Shown one piece after another: positions 39,257 to 48,421 of a stretch of 64,000 nt of DNA (positions are counted from its first letter, which is position 1; each line of letters starts with the position of its first letter). The translations under genes and the position numbers were made by a program. The notes beneath the pieces are model-generated. The model saw only the letters and a program-made list of their open reading frames with translations, was not told the DNA's origin and made no database searches. This stretch comes from Oxalobacteraceae bacterium (lineage in GTDB: Bacteria > Pseudomonadota > Gammaproteobacteria > Burkholderiales > Burkholderiaceae_D): contig CANCDR010000001.1 of assembly GCA_947374865.1 (NCBI GenBank), positions 248,001 through 312,000 of the forward strand, written 5' to 3'.

Positions 39257-40795
39257 ATGACCATTATCAAACAAGAAGATCTCATCGAATCCGTCGCTGC
39301 CGCGCTGCAATACATCAGCTACTACCATCCGGCTGATTATATCGCTCACTTGGCACGTGCCTATGCTGTGGAAGAAAGCCCGGCCGCCAAGGATGCTATC
39401 GCGCAGATTTTGACGAACTCGCGCATGTGCGCCGAGGGCAAACGTCCGCTGTGTCAGGATACCGGTATTGTGAATGTGTTTCTGCGCGTGGGCATGGAAG
39501 TGCGCTTCGAGGGCTTTAAGGGTTCGGTGACGGATGCCATCAATGAAGGCGTGAGACGGGGCTACGGCTTTGCTGATAACCTCCTGCGCGCTTCGATCGT
39601 GGCCGATCCGCAGTTCGAGCGCAAAAATACCAAAGACAATACGCCGGCCGTGGTGCACATGGAACTCGTGCCGGGCAATACCGTCGACGTTCGCGTAGCG
39701 GCCAAAGGCGGTGGTTCGGAAAACAAATCCAAATTCGTCATGCTCAACCCGTCCGATTCGCTGGTCGACTGGGTCATGAAGACCGTGCCGACGATGGGTG
39801 CTGGCTGGTGCCCGCCTGGCATGCTCGGCATCGGTATTGGCGGCACGGCGGAGAAAGCCATGTTGATGGCCAAGGAAGTGCTGATGGACGATATCGACAT
39901 GTATGAACTCAAACAACGCGGCCCGCAAAACAAGACCGAAGAATTACGGATCGAACTGTGCGACAAAATCAATGCACTAGGTATCGGCGCGCAGGGCTTG
40001 GGCGGTCTGACGACGGTGCTGGATGTGAAGATCATGATGTATCCGACGCACGCCGCCTCCAAGCCTGTCGCGATGATTCCTAATTGCGCAGCGACCCGTC
40101 ATGCCCATTTTGTATTGGATGGCAGCGGTCCGGCCTATATCGATCCACCGGCATTATCGAGCTGGCCGGATGTGCATTGGACGGCAGATACGAAGCGTTC
40201 AAAGAGTGTCGATCTCAATACGCTGACCAAAGCTGAAGTCGCGTCATGGAAGCCGGGCGAGACCTTACTTTTAAATGGCAAAATGTTGACCGGTCGCGAC
40301 GCTGCGCATAAACGGATTCAGGACATGCTGGCCAAAGGCGAGCCGCTGCCGGTCGACTTTACGAATCGGGTGATTTACTACGTTGGTCCGGTCGATCCGG
40401 TGCGCGACGAAGTCGTTGGCCCGGCGGGTCCGACGACGGCCACACGGATGGATAAGTTTACCGAGATGATGCTGGCGCAAACTGGCCTGATCTCGATGAT
40501 CGGTAAAGCGGAGCGCGGACCGGAAGCGATCGAAGCCATCAAAAAACACAAATCAGCCTATCTGATGGGCGTGGGTGGCGCTGCTTATCTGGTGTCGAAA
40601 GCGATCAAAGGTGCCAAGGTCGTCGGCTTTGCCGATCTGGGCATGGAAGCGATTTATGAATTTGATGTCAAGGATATGCCTGTCACCGTAGCCGTCGATT
40701 CGAACGGCGTCTCGGTGCACACGACCGGTCCGGCGGAATGGCAGAAAAAGATCAGCTCGGCGAATCTGGCCAAGATTGCTATCAAGGCAGTTTGA
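39257..40795 (+). CDS. fumA: Class I fumarate hydratase (4Fe-4S)
   Basis: 512 residues. Interconverts fumarate and L-malate using an oxygen-sensitive 4Fe-4S cluster. Characteristic pieces are KRPLCQDTGIVNVFLRVG (first cluster Cys), AAKGGGSENKSKF, GLGGLTTVLDV, MIPNCAATRHAHFVLDGSG (second Cys region) and the C-terminal beta domain starting YVGPVDPVRDEVVGPAGPTTATRMD. No good Shine-Dalgarno is visible upstream of the ATG. The bacterial FumA/FumB/FumD paralog group cannot be told apart from one sequence. Confidence 0.93.
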   Translation: MTIIKQEDLIESVAAALQYISYYHPADYIAHLARAYAVEESPAAKDAIAQILTNSRMCAEGKRPLCQDTGIVNVFLRVGMEVRFEGFKGSVTDAINEGVRRGYGFADNLLRASIVADPQFERKNTKDNTPAVVHMELVPGNTVDVRVAAKGGGSENKSKFVMLNPSDSLVDWVMKTVPTMGAGWCPPGMLGIGIGGTAEKAMLMAKEVLMDDIDMYELKQRGPQNKTEELRIELCDKINALGIGAQGLGGLTTVLDVKIMMYPTHAASKPVAMIPNCAATRHAHFVLDGSGPAYIDPPALSSWPDVHWTADTKRSKSVDLNTLTKAEVASWKPGETLLLNGKMLTGRDAAHKRIQDMLAKGEPLPVDFTNRVIYYVGPVDPVRDEVVGPAGPTTATRMDKFTEMMLAQTGLISMIGKAERGPEAIEAIKKHKSAYLMGVGGAAYLVSKAIKGAKVVGFADLGMEAIYEFDVKDMPVTVAVDSNGVSVHTTGPAEWQKKISSANLAKIAIKAV

Positions 40796-40820
40796 CCTTT
40801 GAGTTTGACCATTGAGTGAG

Positions 40821-40848
40821 GCGTGTGCACGAAAGACTGTGCACACGC
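40821..40848. terminator. Bidirectional hairpin between fumA and dctP
   Basis: Perfect 10-bp inverted repeat GCGTGTGCAC / GTGCACACGC with an 8-base loop, placed between two convergent stop codons. T tracts are weak on both sides, so termination efficiency is uncertain. Confidence 0.6.
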
Positions 40849-40858
40849 TGAGCTGCAT

Positions 40859-41872
40859 TTATTTGCGCTTCATGGATGCGGCTTCTTTGTTGATGGCCTC
40901 GATCCACTCTACACCGATCCGCTTTTCCATCGATTTATGCACCGGCATCATAGCAGTGCGCCAGGCTGCGGACTCGGCCTTGGTCAAGGTGTAGATGTCA
41001 ATCTTGCCTGAGGCCTTGATGAGGCTCACCATCTCGTCCTCTTCTTCCTTCGACAAATCGTTCTCGTACTTGCTGGCTTCCTGCATCGCTTTTTCCAGAA
41101 TCGTCCGAATGTCTGCCGGCAGACCATCCCAGAATTTCTTATTGACGATGACCGCATAAGCACCATAGCCATGGTTCGAGATGGTCATGTGCTTTTGAAC
41201 TTCATAAAACTTTTGCGTATAAAAATTCGGCAGCGAATTTTCTGTGCCATCGATCACGCCAGTCTGCAGGGCCTGATACACCTCCGAGAATGCCAACACC
41301 TGCGGCATGGCGCCGACCGAACGCATTTGCTCGTCCAACACCTTGGACGATTTGATGCGCATCTTTAAGCCCTTCATATCAGCGGGCATATGCAGCGGTT
41401 TGTTGGCGCTCATCTGCTTAAAACCATTATCCCAATAAGCCAAGCCACGGATATTCTTTGATTCGAGTAGCTTAAATAACTTAACGCCGACCGGCCCGTT
41501 GACGACATATTGCTGCACGTCGCGATCAGCAAAAATAAAGGGCAGATCAAAGACTTCAAACGCTGCCACGCCCATCGGACCAAATTTGGAAGTCGATGGC
41601 GCAAGCATTTGTACCGCGCCCATTTGCAGGGCTTCGATTTCTTCTTTGTCCTTATATAAAACGCTATTAGCAAAGACGTCGACCTTGACGCGTCCCTTAG
41701 TGCGTTCTTCTGCTAATTTTTTAAACAATTCAGCTGCCTTGCCTTTGGGCGTATCGGCAGCTACAACATGGCTGAACTTGATGACGATGGGCGCCGATGC
41801 CGGCTGCTGTGCATGCGCTACACTAACGAGTAACAGCAAGCTGCTGCATACAATACTGAACCTGGTTTTCAT
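40859..41872 (-). CDS. dctP: TRAP transporter solute-binding protein (DctP family)
   Basis: 337 residues with a signal peptide (cleavage VAHA|QQ). The DctP fold is clear: IVIKFSHVVAADTPKGKAAELFKKLAEERT at the start, the VFDLPFIFADRD turn and the substrate-Arg region GLKMRIKSSKVLDEQMRSVGA. It binds a C4-dicarboxylate or similar acid in the periplasm. The membrane partners DctQ and DctM are absent here, so it works with permeases encoded elsewhere. A weak sigma-54-like promoter lies directly upstream. Confidence 0.92.
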   Translation of the reverse strand: MKTRFSIVCSSLLLLVSVAHAQQPASAPIVIKFSHVVAADTPKGKAAELFKKLAEERTKGRVKVDVFANSVLYKDKEEIEALQMGAVQMLAPSTSKFGPMGVAAFEVFDLPFIFADRDVQQYVVNGPVGVKLFKLLESKNIRGLAYWDNGFKQMSANKPLHMPADMKGLKMRIKSSKVLDEQMRSVGAMPQVLAFSEVYQALQTGVIDGTENSLPNFYTQKFYEVQKHMTISNHGYGAYAVIVNKKFWDGLPADIRTILEKAMQEASKYENDLSKEEEDEMVSLIKASGKIDIYTLTKAESAAWRTAMMPVHKSMEKRIGVEWIEAINKEAASMKRK

Positions 41873-41897
41873 GTTGTCTCTCTCTTATAAATTGATG

Positions 41898-41913
41898 CGC
41901 GAAAATCATGCCT
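41898..41913 (-). promoter_or_regulatory. Possible sigma-54 promoter of dctP
   Basis: On the minus strand AGGCATGATTTTCGCG has GG (41911-41912) and GC (41899-41900) ten bases apart, and GGCA matches the -24 block. The -12 block is TCGC rather than TTGC. Start would be near 41887, leaving a leader of only about 15 bases. A chance match is possible. Confidence 0.35.
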
Positions 41914-41977
41914 GCATTGCAGACGAGGTTTTTTTTACTAAAAATTGAACTTCACCAGCATAAAATTTCAGCCGATT

Positions 41978-42562
41978 TCATACCAGTCCCAAAGCACCTA
42001 CCAAAGCGCCAGCGCCCAGCAGTATCAGCAGATGCACTTTGGTCCGCCATGCCAACATTGTGCTGACAGCGGTGAGCAGCCATAACATCCAGGGTGTGCC
42101 ACCATGATGACCCGTCATCGCCATCACCCAGCCGGCGGCAAGAAACAAGCCAATCACGACCGGTGCCATACCCTGCTTAAATACTCTTACCACCAGACGA
42201 TCGCGCCACGCGTGAATCCAGCGGCCTGCGTTATAAGTCAGCAAACCACAGGGCAGCAAAACACCGATCATGCTGATCAACGTACCCAGCAAGGCAGTCG
42301 GTATGCCGCCTGCATTCATGCCGACATTCCAGCCAATCAGTGCCACGTACAAGACATTCGGTCCGGGTGATGACTGGGCAATCGCGATGGAGGCAGTAAA
42401 TTGTCCATCGCTTAACCAATGCTGCTGCTCGACCAGATAGCGATGTAAATCGGGGGCTACCGTCAGCGCGCCACCGAACATCATCAGCGAGAGCGATAAA
42501 AAATGCAGCAGTAAATTCAACCAGTCCTGCGCTTGCAGGACGATCTGATCAACGGCGTTCAT
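41978..42562 (-). CDS. Chromate transporter, C-terminal-type half (ChrA short chain)
   Basis: A 194-residue CHR-domain membrane protein: MMFGGALTVAPDLHRYLV and AIAQSSPGPNVLYVALIGW carry the FGG and PGP signatures. About six TM helices are present. The start ATG overlaps the previous stop (ATGA), so the two short CHR proteins are made together and probably form a heterodimer. Short-chain CHR pairs can confer chromate resistance in some bacteria, but many have other anion roles. Confidence 0.88.
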   Translation of the reverse strand: MNAVDQIVLQAQDWLNLLLHFLSLSLMMFGGALTVAPDLHRYLVEQQHWLSDGQFTASIAIAQSSPGPNVLYVALIGWNVGMNAGGIPTALLGTLISMIGVLLPCGLLTYNAGRWIHAWRDRLVVRVFKQGMAPVVIGLFLAAGWVMAMTGHHGGTPWMLWLLTAVSTMLAWRTKVHLLILLGAGALVGALGLV

Positions 42563-43131
42563 GCGCGCATCCTCGCATAGGCTGCCGCACATGAAATACT
42601 GCCAACAGCAAGCAATGCCACTAACAAAGGCAGACGCAGGATGCCGACCAGAATAAAAGCTACAACACTAAAAAAAATACAGACCGAAAAACGCATCACA
42701 TTTTTTTGCAGGGCTACTACCATCTTCAACGCAGCCGCAAATACTAGCCCGGCTGCCACCGCACCGAGGCCGCGTAATGCGCCTGCAACGCCCGGGTAAG
42801 CATTGAACTGGGAATAGCCCAGTGCCAGTAAAAGAATCAGCACAGTCGGCGCGGCCAAGAGCCCGCCCAGTGCCGCCAGCGCGCCGGAAACACCAAAATG
42901 GCGCCCGCCTAACATGATCGAAAAGTTGACCATATTGGGACCTGGGACGACCTGCGCGAGCGCCCACTCGTCAATAAATTCTTCGTTTGTCAGCCAGCGT
43001 TTTTGTTCGACGATCACATGCTGCGCGACCGATTGCACGCCACCAAATCCCTGCAGGGCGAGGATGGAAAAGGACAGGAATAAATCCGTCAGCGATGACG
43101 GTTTGATGGTCACTTGATTTACTTCACTCAT
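42559..43131 (-). CDS. Chromate transporter, N-terminal-type half (ChrA short chain)
   Basis: A 190-residue CHR-domain protein, partner of the gene at 41978. LALQGFGGVQSVAQHVIVEQ and ALAQVVPGPNMVNFSIMLG are the CHR signatures; about six TM helices follow. It lies 30 bp downstream of the SDR gene within the catabolic run, an odd place for a chromate gene. Export of an organic or oxy-anion tied to the pathway is another possibility. Confidence 0.88.
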   Translation of the reverse strand: MSEVNQVTIKPSSLTDLFLSFSILALQGFGGVQSVAQHVIVEQKRWLTNEEFIDEWALAQVVPGPNMVNFSIMLGGRHFGVSGALAALGGLLAAPTVLILLLALGYSQFNAYPGVAGALRGLGAVAAGLVFAAALKMVVALQKNVMRFSVCIFFSVVAFILVGILRLPLLVALLAVGSISCAAAYARMRA

Positions 43132-43161
43132 ATGCTTGCTGAATAAATATAACGCTGCAAT

Positions 43162-43917
43162 TTAGCCGCCCAGATAAGTACCACCGTTGAGATGAATTAC
43201 CTGCCCGGTCACAAAGCGTCCACCCGGGCCGGTCAGCCATAACACCGCTTCGCCGATTTCCTGCGGCTGACCGCGACGACCGACTAGCGTTGTATGTTTG
43301 GCGTGATGATTTGGCGCTGCTGCAGTCGGCGCGCGTGCTGTGTCCATCATGCCGGGCGAGATGCAATTCACCGTGACGCCCTGGGGCGACAATTCATGTG
43401 CCAAGGCGCGCGTCATGCCGACCAAACCGGCTTTGGCGGTCACCACATGCACCCGATGGCTCGCGCCGGTGTGGGCGGTTAAACCACCGATATTAATCAC
43501 CGTTGCATTGCTGCTGGCCGTGAGCAGTGAGAGCGCCGCCTGTGTGCAGTGAAACGCACCATCCAGACATACGCCCAAGGCAAAACGCCAGTCGGCATAA
43601 CTGAGTTCAGCAAAGACCGATTCATCGCGTACGGCGGCGTTATTAATCAGGATATCAAGCCGGCCATAGGTCTTGCTGATAGTGGCCAGCATGGCATCGA
43701 CCTGGGTGCGGTCGGTCACATCGGCGGTGATCATCATGGCCTGGCCCCCGGCAGCGTGAATGTCGGCCACCACGGCCTGTGCTTCGGCCACGCTGGCGCG
43801 CACATTAACGACCACGGTCGCACCAGCTTGCGCTAATGACATTGCAATGGCACGGCCGATATTACGTCCGGCGCCGGTAACGAGCGCAACTTGTCCGCGC
43901 AGTGTTTGATTGATCAT
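43162..43917 (-). CDS. SDR-family protein lacking the catalytic Tyr
   Basis: 251 residues with a FabG-like Rossmann fold: LVTGAGRNIGRAIA (13-26), INNAA (91-95), and C-terminal PGGRFVTGQVIHLNGG. At the active site the YxxxK motif reads V-V-T-A-K: Val158 replaces Tyr, though Lys162 remains. The usual Ser (about 144) is in IGG. It is therefore either a non-redox SDR or uses another acid. It sits between MmgE/PrpD no. 1 (15 bp) and the CHR genes (30 bp). Confidence 0.88.
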   Translation of the reverse strand: MINQTLRGQVALVTGAGRNIGRAIAMSLAQAGATVVVNVRASVAEAQAVVADIHAAGGQAMMITADVTDRTQVDAMLATISKTYGRLDILINNAAVRDESVFAELSYADWRFALGVCLDGAFHCTQAALSLLTASSNATVINIGGLTAHTGASHRVHVVTAKAGLVGMTRALAHELSPQGVTVNCISPGMMDTARAPTAAAPNHHAKHTTLVGRRGQPQEIGEAVLWLTGPGGRFVTGQVIHLNGGTYLGG

Positions 43918-43932
43918 GAATGGTTTTTTTCT

Positions 43933-45309
43933 TTAAGCACAACGTAATAAGTGGAGATCAATTTTTTCAGATTGCAGCATGGTCTTGAGCGACTGCAGCA
44001 AGGCTTCCGACTGCACTGCTGCGATACCGCCGACGACACAATTTGCGGCAAATTTTTTAATCAGATCCTCAAACGGCAGCGGTGCATCCACCCCGCCACG
44101 GAAGTAGCCCTGACGCGCTTCGCGCACCTCGCCATTATGCAAAGTCACCCGCACATGGCCGGTGAACTGGCGTGGATAAGGATTGTCCGGATCGACCACG
44201 TACTGAATTTTATTCGCCAGCGCGCGGACCTGCGGATCCTGCACCACAGCCTCGGCGTATTCACCCAGCCCGGCATCGCCGCGCAGCAGGCCAACAGCAA
44301 TTGCGTACGGCACGCTGAATTTGGCTGCATAGCCATTGGGCGGATTCTGTTTATTGGCCAGCGGTTCCCACAGGCGATTTACGATACCTTCTGCGGTCTC
44401 ACATTCGATGTGCGCAATATCGGCGGGTTGCAAACCTTCGGCCACCAGCTTACGCGCGCAATCGATGTAGGGATGTGCCATGGTGCCGCAGGCGTAAGGT
44501 TTGAATGCGATATCGGCCGCCAGCCACCGGCTGCCGAAGCCGTCGAGCATGGCGACGAAGTCACCCTCATGGGTACGGGCAAAGGCATGAAAAAATCCGT
44601 GCTCGCCTTCGAACATGGTGCGCGGTCCGACAAAGCCGGCCTGCGCCAAACGCGCAGCCCGATAGCCGGCCTGCGCGGCCCAGCCAGGATGCATGCGCTT
44701 GGTCCAGGCGCCTTCGGCCAAATATTCGATGATCCCGGACGACATACTGGCGGCAATACCCATTGCATCGACTAACTGCCTGGCGTTCAGATTCAGGGCT
44801 GCACCCACACCAGCGGCGGCACCAATGGCACCGAACACGGCCGTCGGATGAAAGCCGGCCTTATGCACCAACTTGGGCGCCACCAGGCACATGCGACAAA
44901 TCACTTCAGCGCCAACGGCAATCCCCAAACCGACATCGGCACCGGACAAGCCATGCTGTTCTGCTGCGGCCAGCACTGCCGGTACGACGACGGCGCCGGC
45001 ATGCGCCGGACCGCCTTCGTAGGTATCGTCAAAATCGTCACCATGCGCAGCCGTGCCATTACAAATCGCCGCCATGCCCAGACTACGGCCAGCTGCCTGA
45101 CCAATGACGGTGCAGGTTCCGGCTTCGTCGGTAGCGTTTAAGGTGGCCTGCATAAAGTCGCTATGACGCGCCGACATGCAGATCCCCGCCACATCGATCA
45201 ACAGCGACTGACATACACCTTCTACTGCAGGCGGTGTCGCGCGCGGCAAGGCGGCAATGATGGCCGCCATTTTTTCGGAAATGGAGATCGACGGAAGTAC
45301 ACCACTCAT
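43933..45309 (-). CDS. MmgE/PrpD family protein no. 1
   Basis: 458 residues. The family covers 2-methylcitrate dehydratase, cis-aconitate decarboxylase and iminodisuccinate epimerase. Visible signatures are NGTAAHGDDFDDTYEGGPAH (near residue 84), GFHPTAVFGAIGAAAG, AMGIAASMSSGI and ACGTMAHPYIDCARKL. Its start overlaps the tctA stop by 4 bp, so it belongs to the transporter operon and probably acts on the transported acid. The exact reaction cannot be read. Confidence 0.9.
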   Translation of the reverse strand: MSGVLPSISISEKMAAIIAALPRATPPAVEGVCQSLLIDVAGICMSARHSDFMQATLNATDEAGTCTVIGQAAGRSLGMAAICNGTAAHGDDFDDTYEGGPAHAGAVVVPAVLAAAEQHGLSGADVGLGIAVGAEVICRMCLVAPKLVHKAGFHPTAVFGAIGAAAGVGAALNLNARQLVDAMGIAASMSSGIIEYLAEGAWTKRMHPGWAAQAGYRAARLAQAGFVGPRTMFEGEHGFFHAFARTHEGDFVAMLDGFGSRWLAADIAFKPYACGTMAHPYIDCARKLVAEGLQPADIAHIECETAEGIVNRLWEPLANKQNPPNGYAAKFSVPYAIAVGLLRGDAGLGEYAEAVVQDPQVRALANKIQYVVDPDNPYPRQFTGHVRVTLHNGEVREARQGYFRGGVDAPLPFEDLIKKFAANCVVGGIAAVQSEALLQSLKTMLQSEKIDLHLLRCA

Positions 45310-46808
45310 GCTGCAGCCTCTGATTTATTTATGGATGTCGGTGCCGGAGAAAACTCACGCCACAAGGAATACGCCGTCAATACGACTGCCAGAATCAGCA
45401 AACCGAGCGCGACTTTGTCAGTCATGAAAATACTCAGGTCATCACCCGACAAGAGCAGACTGCGACGGTAATTGGACTCGATCATAAAGCCCAACACCAC
45501 GCCCAGCACCATCGGCAGCAGAGGCACTTTGCAATAGCGCAGGATATAACCCAATACGCCTACGCCGAGCACCAGACCGACCTCAAACATACTTTCATGG
45601 ACCGAGTACACACCGGATACCACCAGCGCCAGAATGAAGGCGATCAGCCATGGCTTGGGCCGGTTCACCAGCCAGATACATGGCGTGAGAATGACTAAGC
45701 CAATCAACAGCATGGCGATATTGGCGACGAATAAACCGCCATACAAACCGTAGACCACCTCAGGGGCTTTTTCAAATAACATCGGACCGGGCTGCAGGCC
45801 GTGCACCAGAAAGCCACCCAGCAGCACCGCCGCCGAATTGGAACCCGGGATACCGAGGCTTAACAGCGGTACCAAGGCCGTCGCCGTCACAACATTGTTG
45901 GCCGACTCCGGCGCTGCAATCGCTTCCGGCGAACCTTTGCCGAACTCTTCCGGATGTTTTGACCAGCGCTTAGCTTCCGAATACGCCATGAAGGCCGCAA
46001 TGGTTCCGCCAGCACCAGGCGTGACGCCCTCAAAGGTACCAATCGCCGAGCCGATCGCGGTCGGCTTGAACAGCCGCTTCATCATCGCCCAGTTAGGTAG
46101 CTTCAGACGCGCTTCTTCGGCACTAGCTTTGGCCCAGGGTGGTTCACTGATTTGCACCAGCATCTCGGTCACCGCAAACAGACCGACCATCACCAGCAGC
46201 GGCTTGATGCCGCCCAGCAGATCCGCTTCACCGAAGGTAAAGCGCGGCACACCGGAGACCGGGTCTGAGCCGACCATGGAAAACATCAGTCCGATACCCG
46301 CCGCGATCAACCCCTTAATCAGCGAACCGCCTGATAATCCTGCAACGACCGAAATACCCAGTATGCCGAGCGCAAAATAAGCCGGCGGTGTAAATGCCAG
46401 CGCCACCATGGCCAGCGGCTTGGTCGCCAGCACCAGCACTACCAGACCAAACAGACCACCGACCAAACCGGCGATGAGTGAGATGCCGAGTGCTTCGCCT
46501 GCCTTGCCCTGACGCGCCATGGCGTAGCCGTCAATGACAGTCGCCGAGGCCGAGTTAGTACCCGGTGTGCGAATCAGAATCGCCGGAATCGAGCCGCCGT
46601 ATTCAGCGCCGACATACACGCTGGCCAACAGCACGATGGCGGTCGTCGGGTCCATGCCATAAGTCAGGGGCAGCAGCAGCGCCATAGCGATCGAGGGCGA
46701 AATACCCGGTAACGCGCCACCGAGGATGCCCCATAAAACGCCGGCAAAGGCACCCGGGATTGCCCAGCTATGAAACAGGGCATGTGTAGCTTGTGAGAGC
46801 GCTTCCAT
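45306..46808 (-). CDS. tctA: Tripartite tricarboxylate transporter permease, large subunit TctA
   Basis: 500 residues, about 12 TM helices. Family hallmarks: GGALPGISPSIAMALLLPLTYGMDPTTAIVLLASVYVGAEYGGSIPAILI, GYAMARQGKAGEALGIS and the repeat-related FEGVTPGAGGTIAAFMAYSEAKRWSKHPEEFGKG. The start abuts the tctB stop (no gap). Confidence 0.95.
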   Translation of the reverse strand: MEALSQATHALFHSWAIPGAFAGVLWGILGGALPGISPSIAMALLLPLTYGMDPTTAIVLLASVYVGAEYGGSIPAILIRTPGTNSASATVIDGYAMARQGKAGEALGISLIAGLVGGLFGLVVLVLATKPLAMVALAFTPPAYFALGILGISVVAGLSGGSLIKGLIAAGIGLMFSMVGSDPVSGVPRFTFGEADLLGGIKPLLVMVGLFAVTEMLVQISEPPWAKASAEEARLKLPNWAMMKRLFKPTAIGSAIGTFEGVTPGAGGTIAAFMAYSEAKRWSKHPEEFGKGSPEAIAAPESANNVVTATALVPLLSLGIPGSNSAAVLLGGFLVHGLQPGPMLFEKAPEVVYGLYGGLFVANIAMLLIGLVILTPCIWLVNRPKPWLIAFILALVVSGVYSVHESMFEVGLVLGVGVLGYILRYCKVPLLPMVLGVVLGFMIESNYRRSLLLSGDDLSIFMTDKVALGLLILAVVLTAYSLWREFSPAPTSINKSEAAA

Positions 46809-47315
46809 TTAACGACCTTCCCAGATGGAACCCACCGGCATAGGAATGCTCAACAGGGGATCAAACAAAAGCCACAGGGTGAGACCGCCAACAATGGCAA
46901 TAATAAAAAAATGACGATTCAAAACCGTACCACTAAAGCGCGCGACGGCACCAATGAGAAGCGCCGTGGAGATGATGTAACCAAGGTAAGGCGTGATGAA
47001 CACATAGACCGATAAAATCAGCAGCAAGCCCAGCGCCAGCAGATGCGGACGAAGGCCGGTGGGCGCATCTTCCTGCGCATCGTCTTCCTCCTCCACAGGT
47101 ACAACTTTAGCCACTGCGCTGCCGGAGCGAACGCTACGCAGACAAACCAGCGCCCCCAAACCCATCATGGCCCAGCCCAGCATGCGCGGTAATCCACCTG
47201 CGCCCACGGTATCGGATAACAGACTTTCCGGAATTTGCATGGCCATAAAAATATAACTGCCCGCGACGAGGATGACGACTAAGCCAAAGATGAAATCAAG
47301 ACGATTGATTTTCAT
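46809..47315 (-). CDS. tctB: Tripartite tricarboxylate transporter small subunit TctB
   Basis: 168 residues with four TM helices (about 8-28, 43-58, 90-125, 130-155) and an acidic loop (EEEDDAQEDA, about 73-83). The FGLVVILVAGSYIFMAMQIPESLL start is typical of TctB. Overlaps tctC by 4 bp and precedes tctA directly. Confidence 0.92.
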   Translation of the reverse strand: MKINRLDFIFGLVVILVAGSYIFMAMQIPESLLSDTVGAGGLPRMLGWAMMGLGALVCLRSVRSGSAVAKVVPVEEEDDAQEDAPTGLRPHLLALGLLLILSVYVFITPYLGYIISTALLIGAVARFSGTVLNRHFFIIAIVGGLTLWLLFDPLLSIPMPVGSIWEGR

Positions 47316-48295
47316 TTGATGACGCCCAGCTCACGCATCGACTGGGTCAGCTCGATTACAAAATCGTGGGTGAAATTGCCGGCATCCTGACGTCCCATCA
47401 AAGCCGGGATCAAATCGTTTTTGGTGTAGCTGGCTTTGTAGGCTGGATTTTCCATCGCCTTGGCCAGACCCGCTTCGAGCGCTTTGGTCAGCTCGGGTGG
47501 AATGCCCTTTGGACCCGCCAGACCGCGGAACTTACGCACCACCAGATCGACGCCCTGCTCTTTCACCGTGGGCAGTTCAGGCAGTAATTGCAAACGTTTA
47601 TCCGACAGCGTTGCGAGTAGACGGATCTTGCCGGCCTGGAGCTGGCCTTGTAGTTCCTGCACTTCGCCCACACCGATATCGAGCGTGCCGTTGAGGACAT
47701 TGATCATCATGTCGGCACCACCTTCATGGGGCACGATAGGAACTTTTACGCCTGCCTTGCGGGCCAAACGCTCGAGCGCAATCCGTTCGAGAGAGGCCGG
47801 ATTGGCCGCACCCCAGCGTGATTTACCAGGATTCTTGCGCGCATACTCGAGCAATTCGGTGACCGATTTCCAGGGTGCTTCCATGCGTGTAAAAATCACT
47901 TCCGGATCCTGGAACACGATCGCTACCGGCTCAAGCGATTCATAGGTCGCTTCTGGCTTAGACAATAAAGACGTTTGAATATAAGTCGGTGTGGTGGCGT
48001 AGAACACGCTGCCATCCGGCTTGGCCTTGGCGACAAACGCCATCGCCTTGGCGCCACTGCCGCCAGTAATATTTTCGACGACAAAATTCACGCCCATGAT
48101 CGGACCAAGATGGCGTGCCAGATCGCGTAAAAATACATCGCTGCCACCGCCCGGACTGGAATGCGTCACGAGCGTGACACGACTCAGCGGATAGGGCACG
48201 CTGGCCTTGGTTTGTGTTTGTGCTTGCGCTGCCTGTAGCGTAACGCATATAAAAAGCAGGCCTGTTACGAGCTTACTAATAAAGTGTTTGTTCAT
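47312..48295 (-). CDS. tctC: TctC / Bug-family solute-binding protein
   Basis: 327 residues with a signal peptide (cleavage QAAQA|Q). The Bug fold shows VTLVTHSSPGGGSDVFLRDLARHLGPIMGVNFVVENITGGSGAKA and WRWGAANPASLERIA-like turns with VPIVPHEGGADMMINVLNG. It binds a carboxylic acid in the periplasm for TctAB. A good CAGGAGA precedes the ATG. It follows MmgE/PrpD no. 2 after 126 bp holding a CAGGGC/GCCCTG hairpin. Confidence 0.95.
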   Translation of the reverse strand: MNKHFISKLVTGLLFICVTLQAAQAQTQTKASVPYPLSRVTLVTHSSPGGGSDVFLRDLARHLGPIMGVNFVVENITGGSGAKAMAFVAKAKPDGSVFYATTPTYIQTSLLSKPEATYESLEPVAIVFQDPEVIFTRMEAPWKSVTELLEYARKNPGKSRWGAANPASLERIALERLARKAGVKVPIVPHEGGADMMINVLNGTLDIGVGEVQELQGQLQAGKIRLLATLSDKRLQLLPELPTVKEQGVDLVVRKFRGLAGPKGIPPELTKALEAGLAKAMENPAYKASYTKNDLIPALMGRQDAGNFTHDFVIELTQSMRELGVIK

Positions 48296-48421
48296 GTTTG
48301 TCTCCTGAAATTCGTAAGGATTTGGTACATTTTTTATTTTATTTTTTATTATCAGGTGAGCAGGGCTTCTGCCCTGTCCACCCTTTTATTCCACTGCTAT
48401 TTCTCTGCTCTACAAGCTTGA

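Noticed and set aside
39209-39928. 239-codon minus-strand ORF over fumarase
   Set aside because: Antisense shadow of class I fumarase.
43951-44775. 274-codon plus-strand ORF antisense to MmgE/PrpD no. 1
   Set aside because: Shadow frame with no start signal; the MmgE/PrpD protein is unambiguous.
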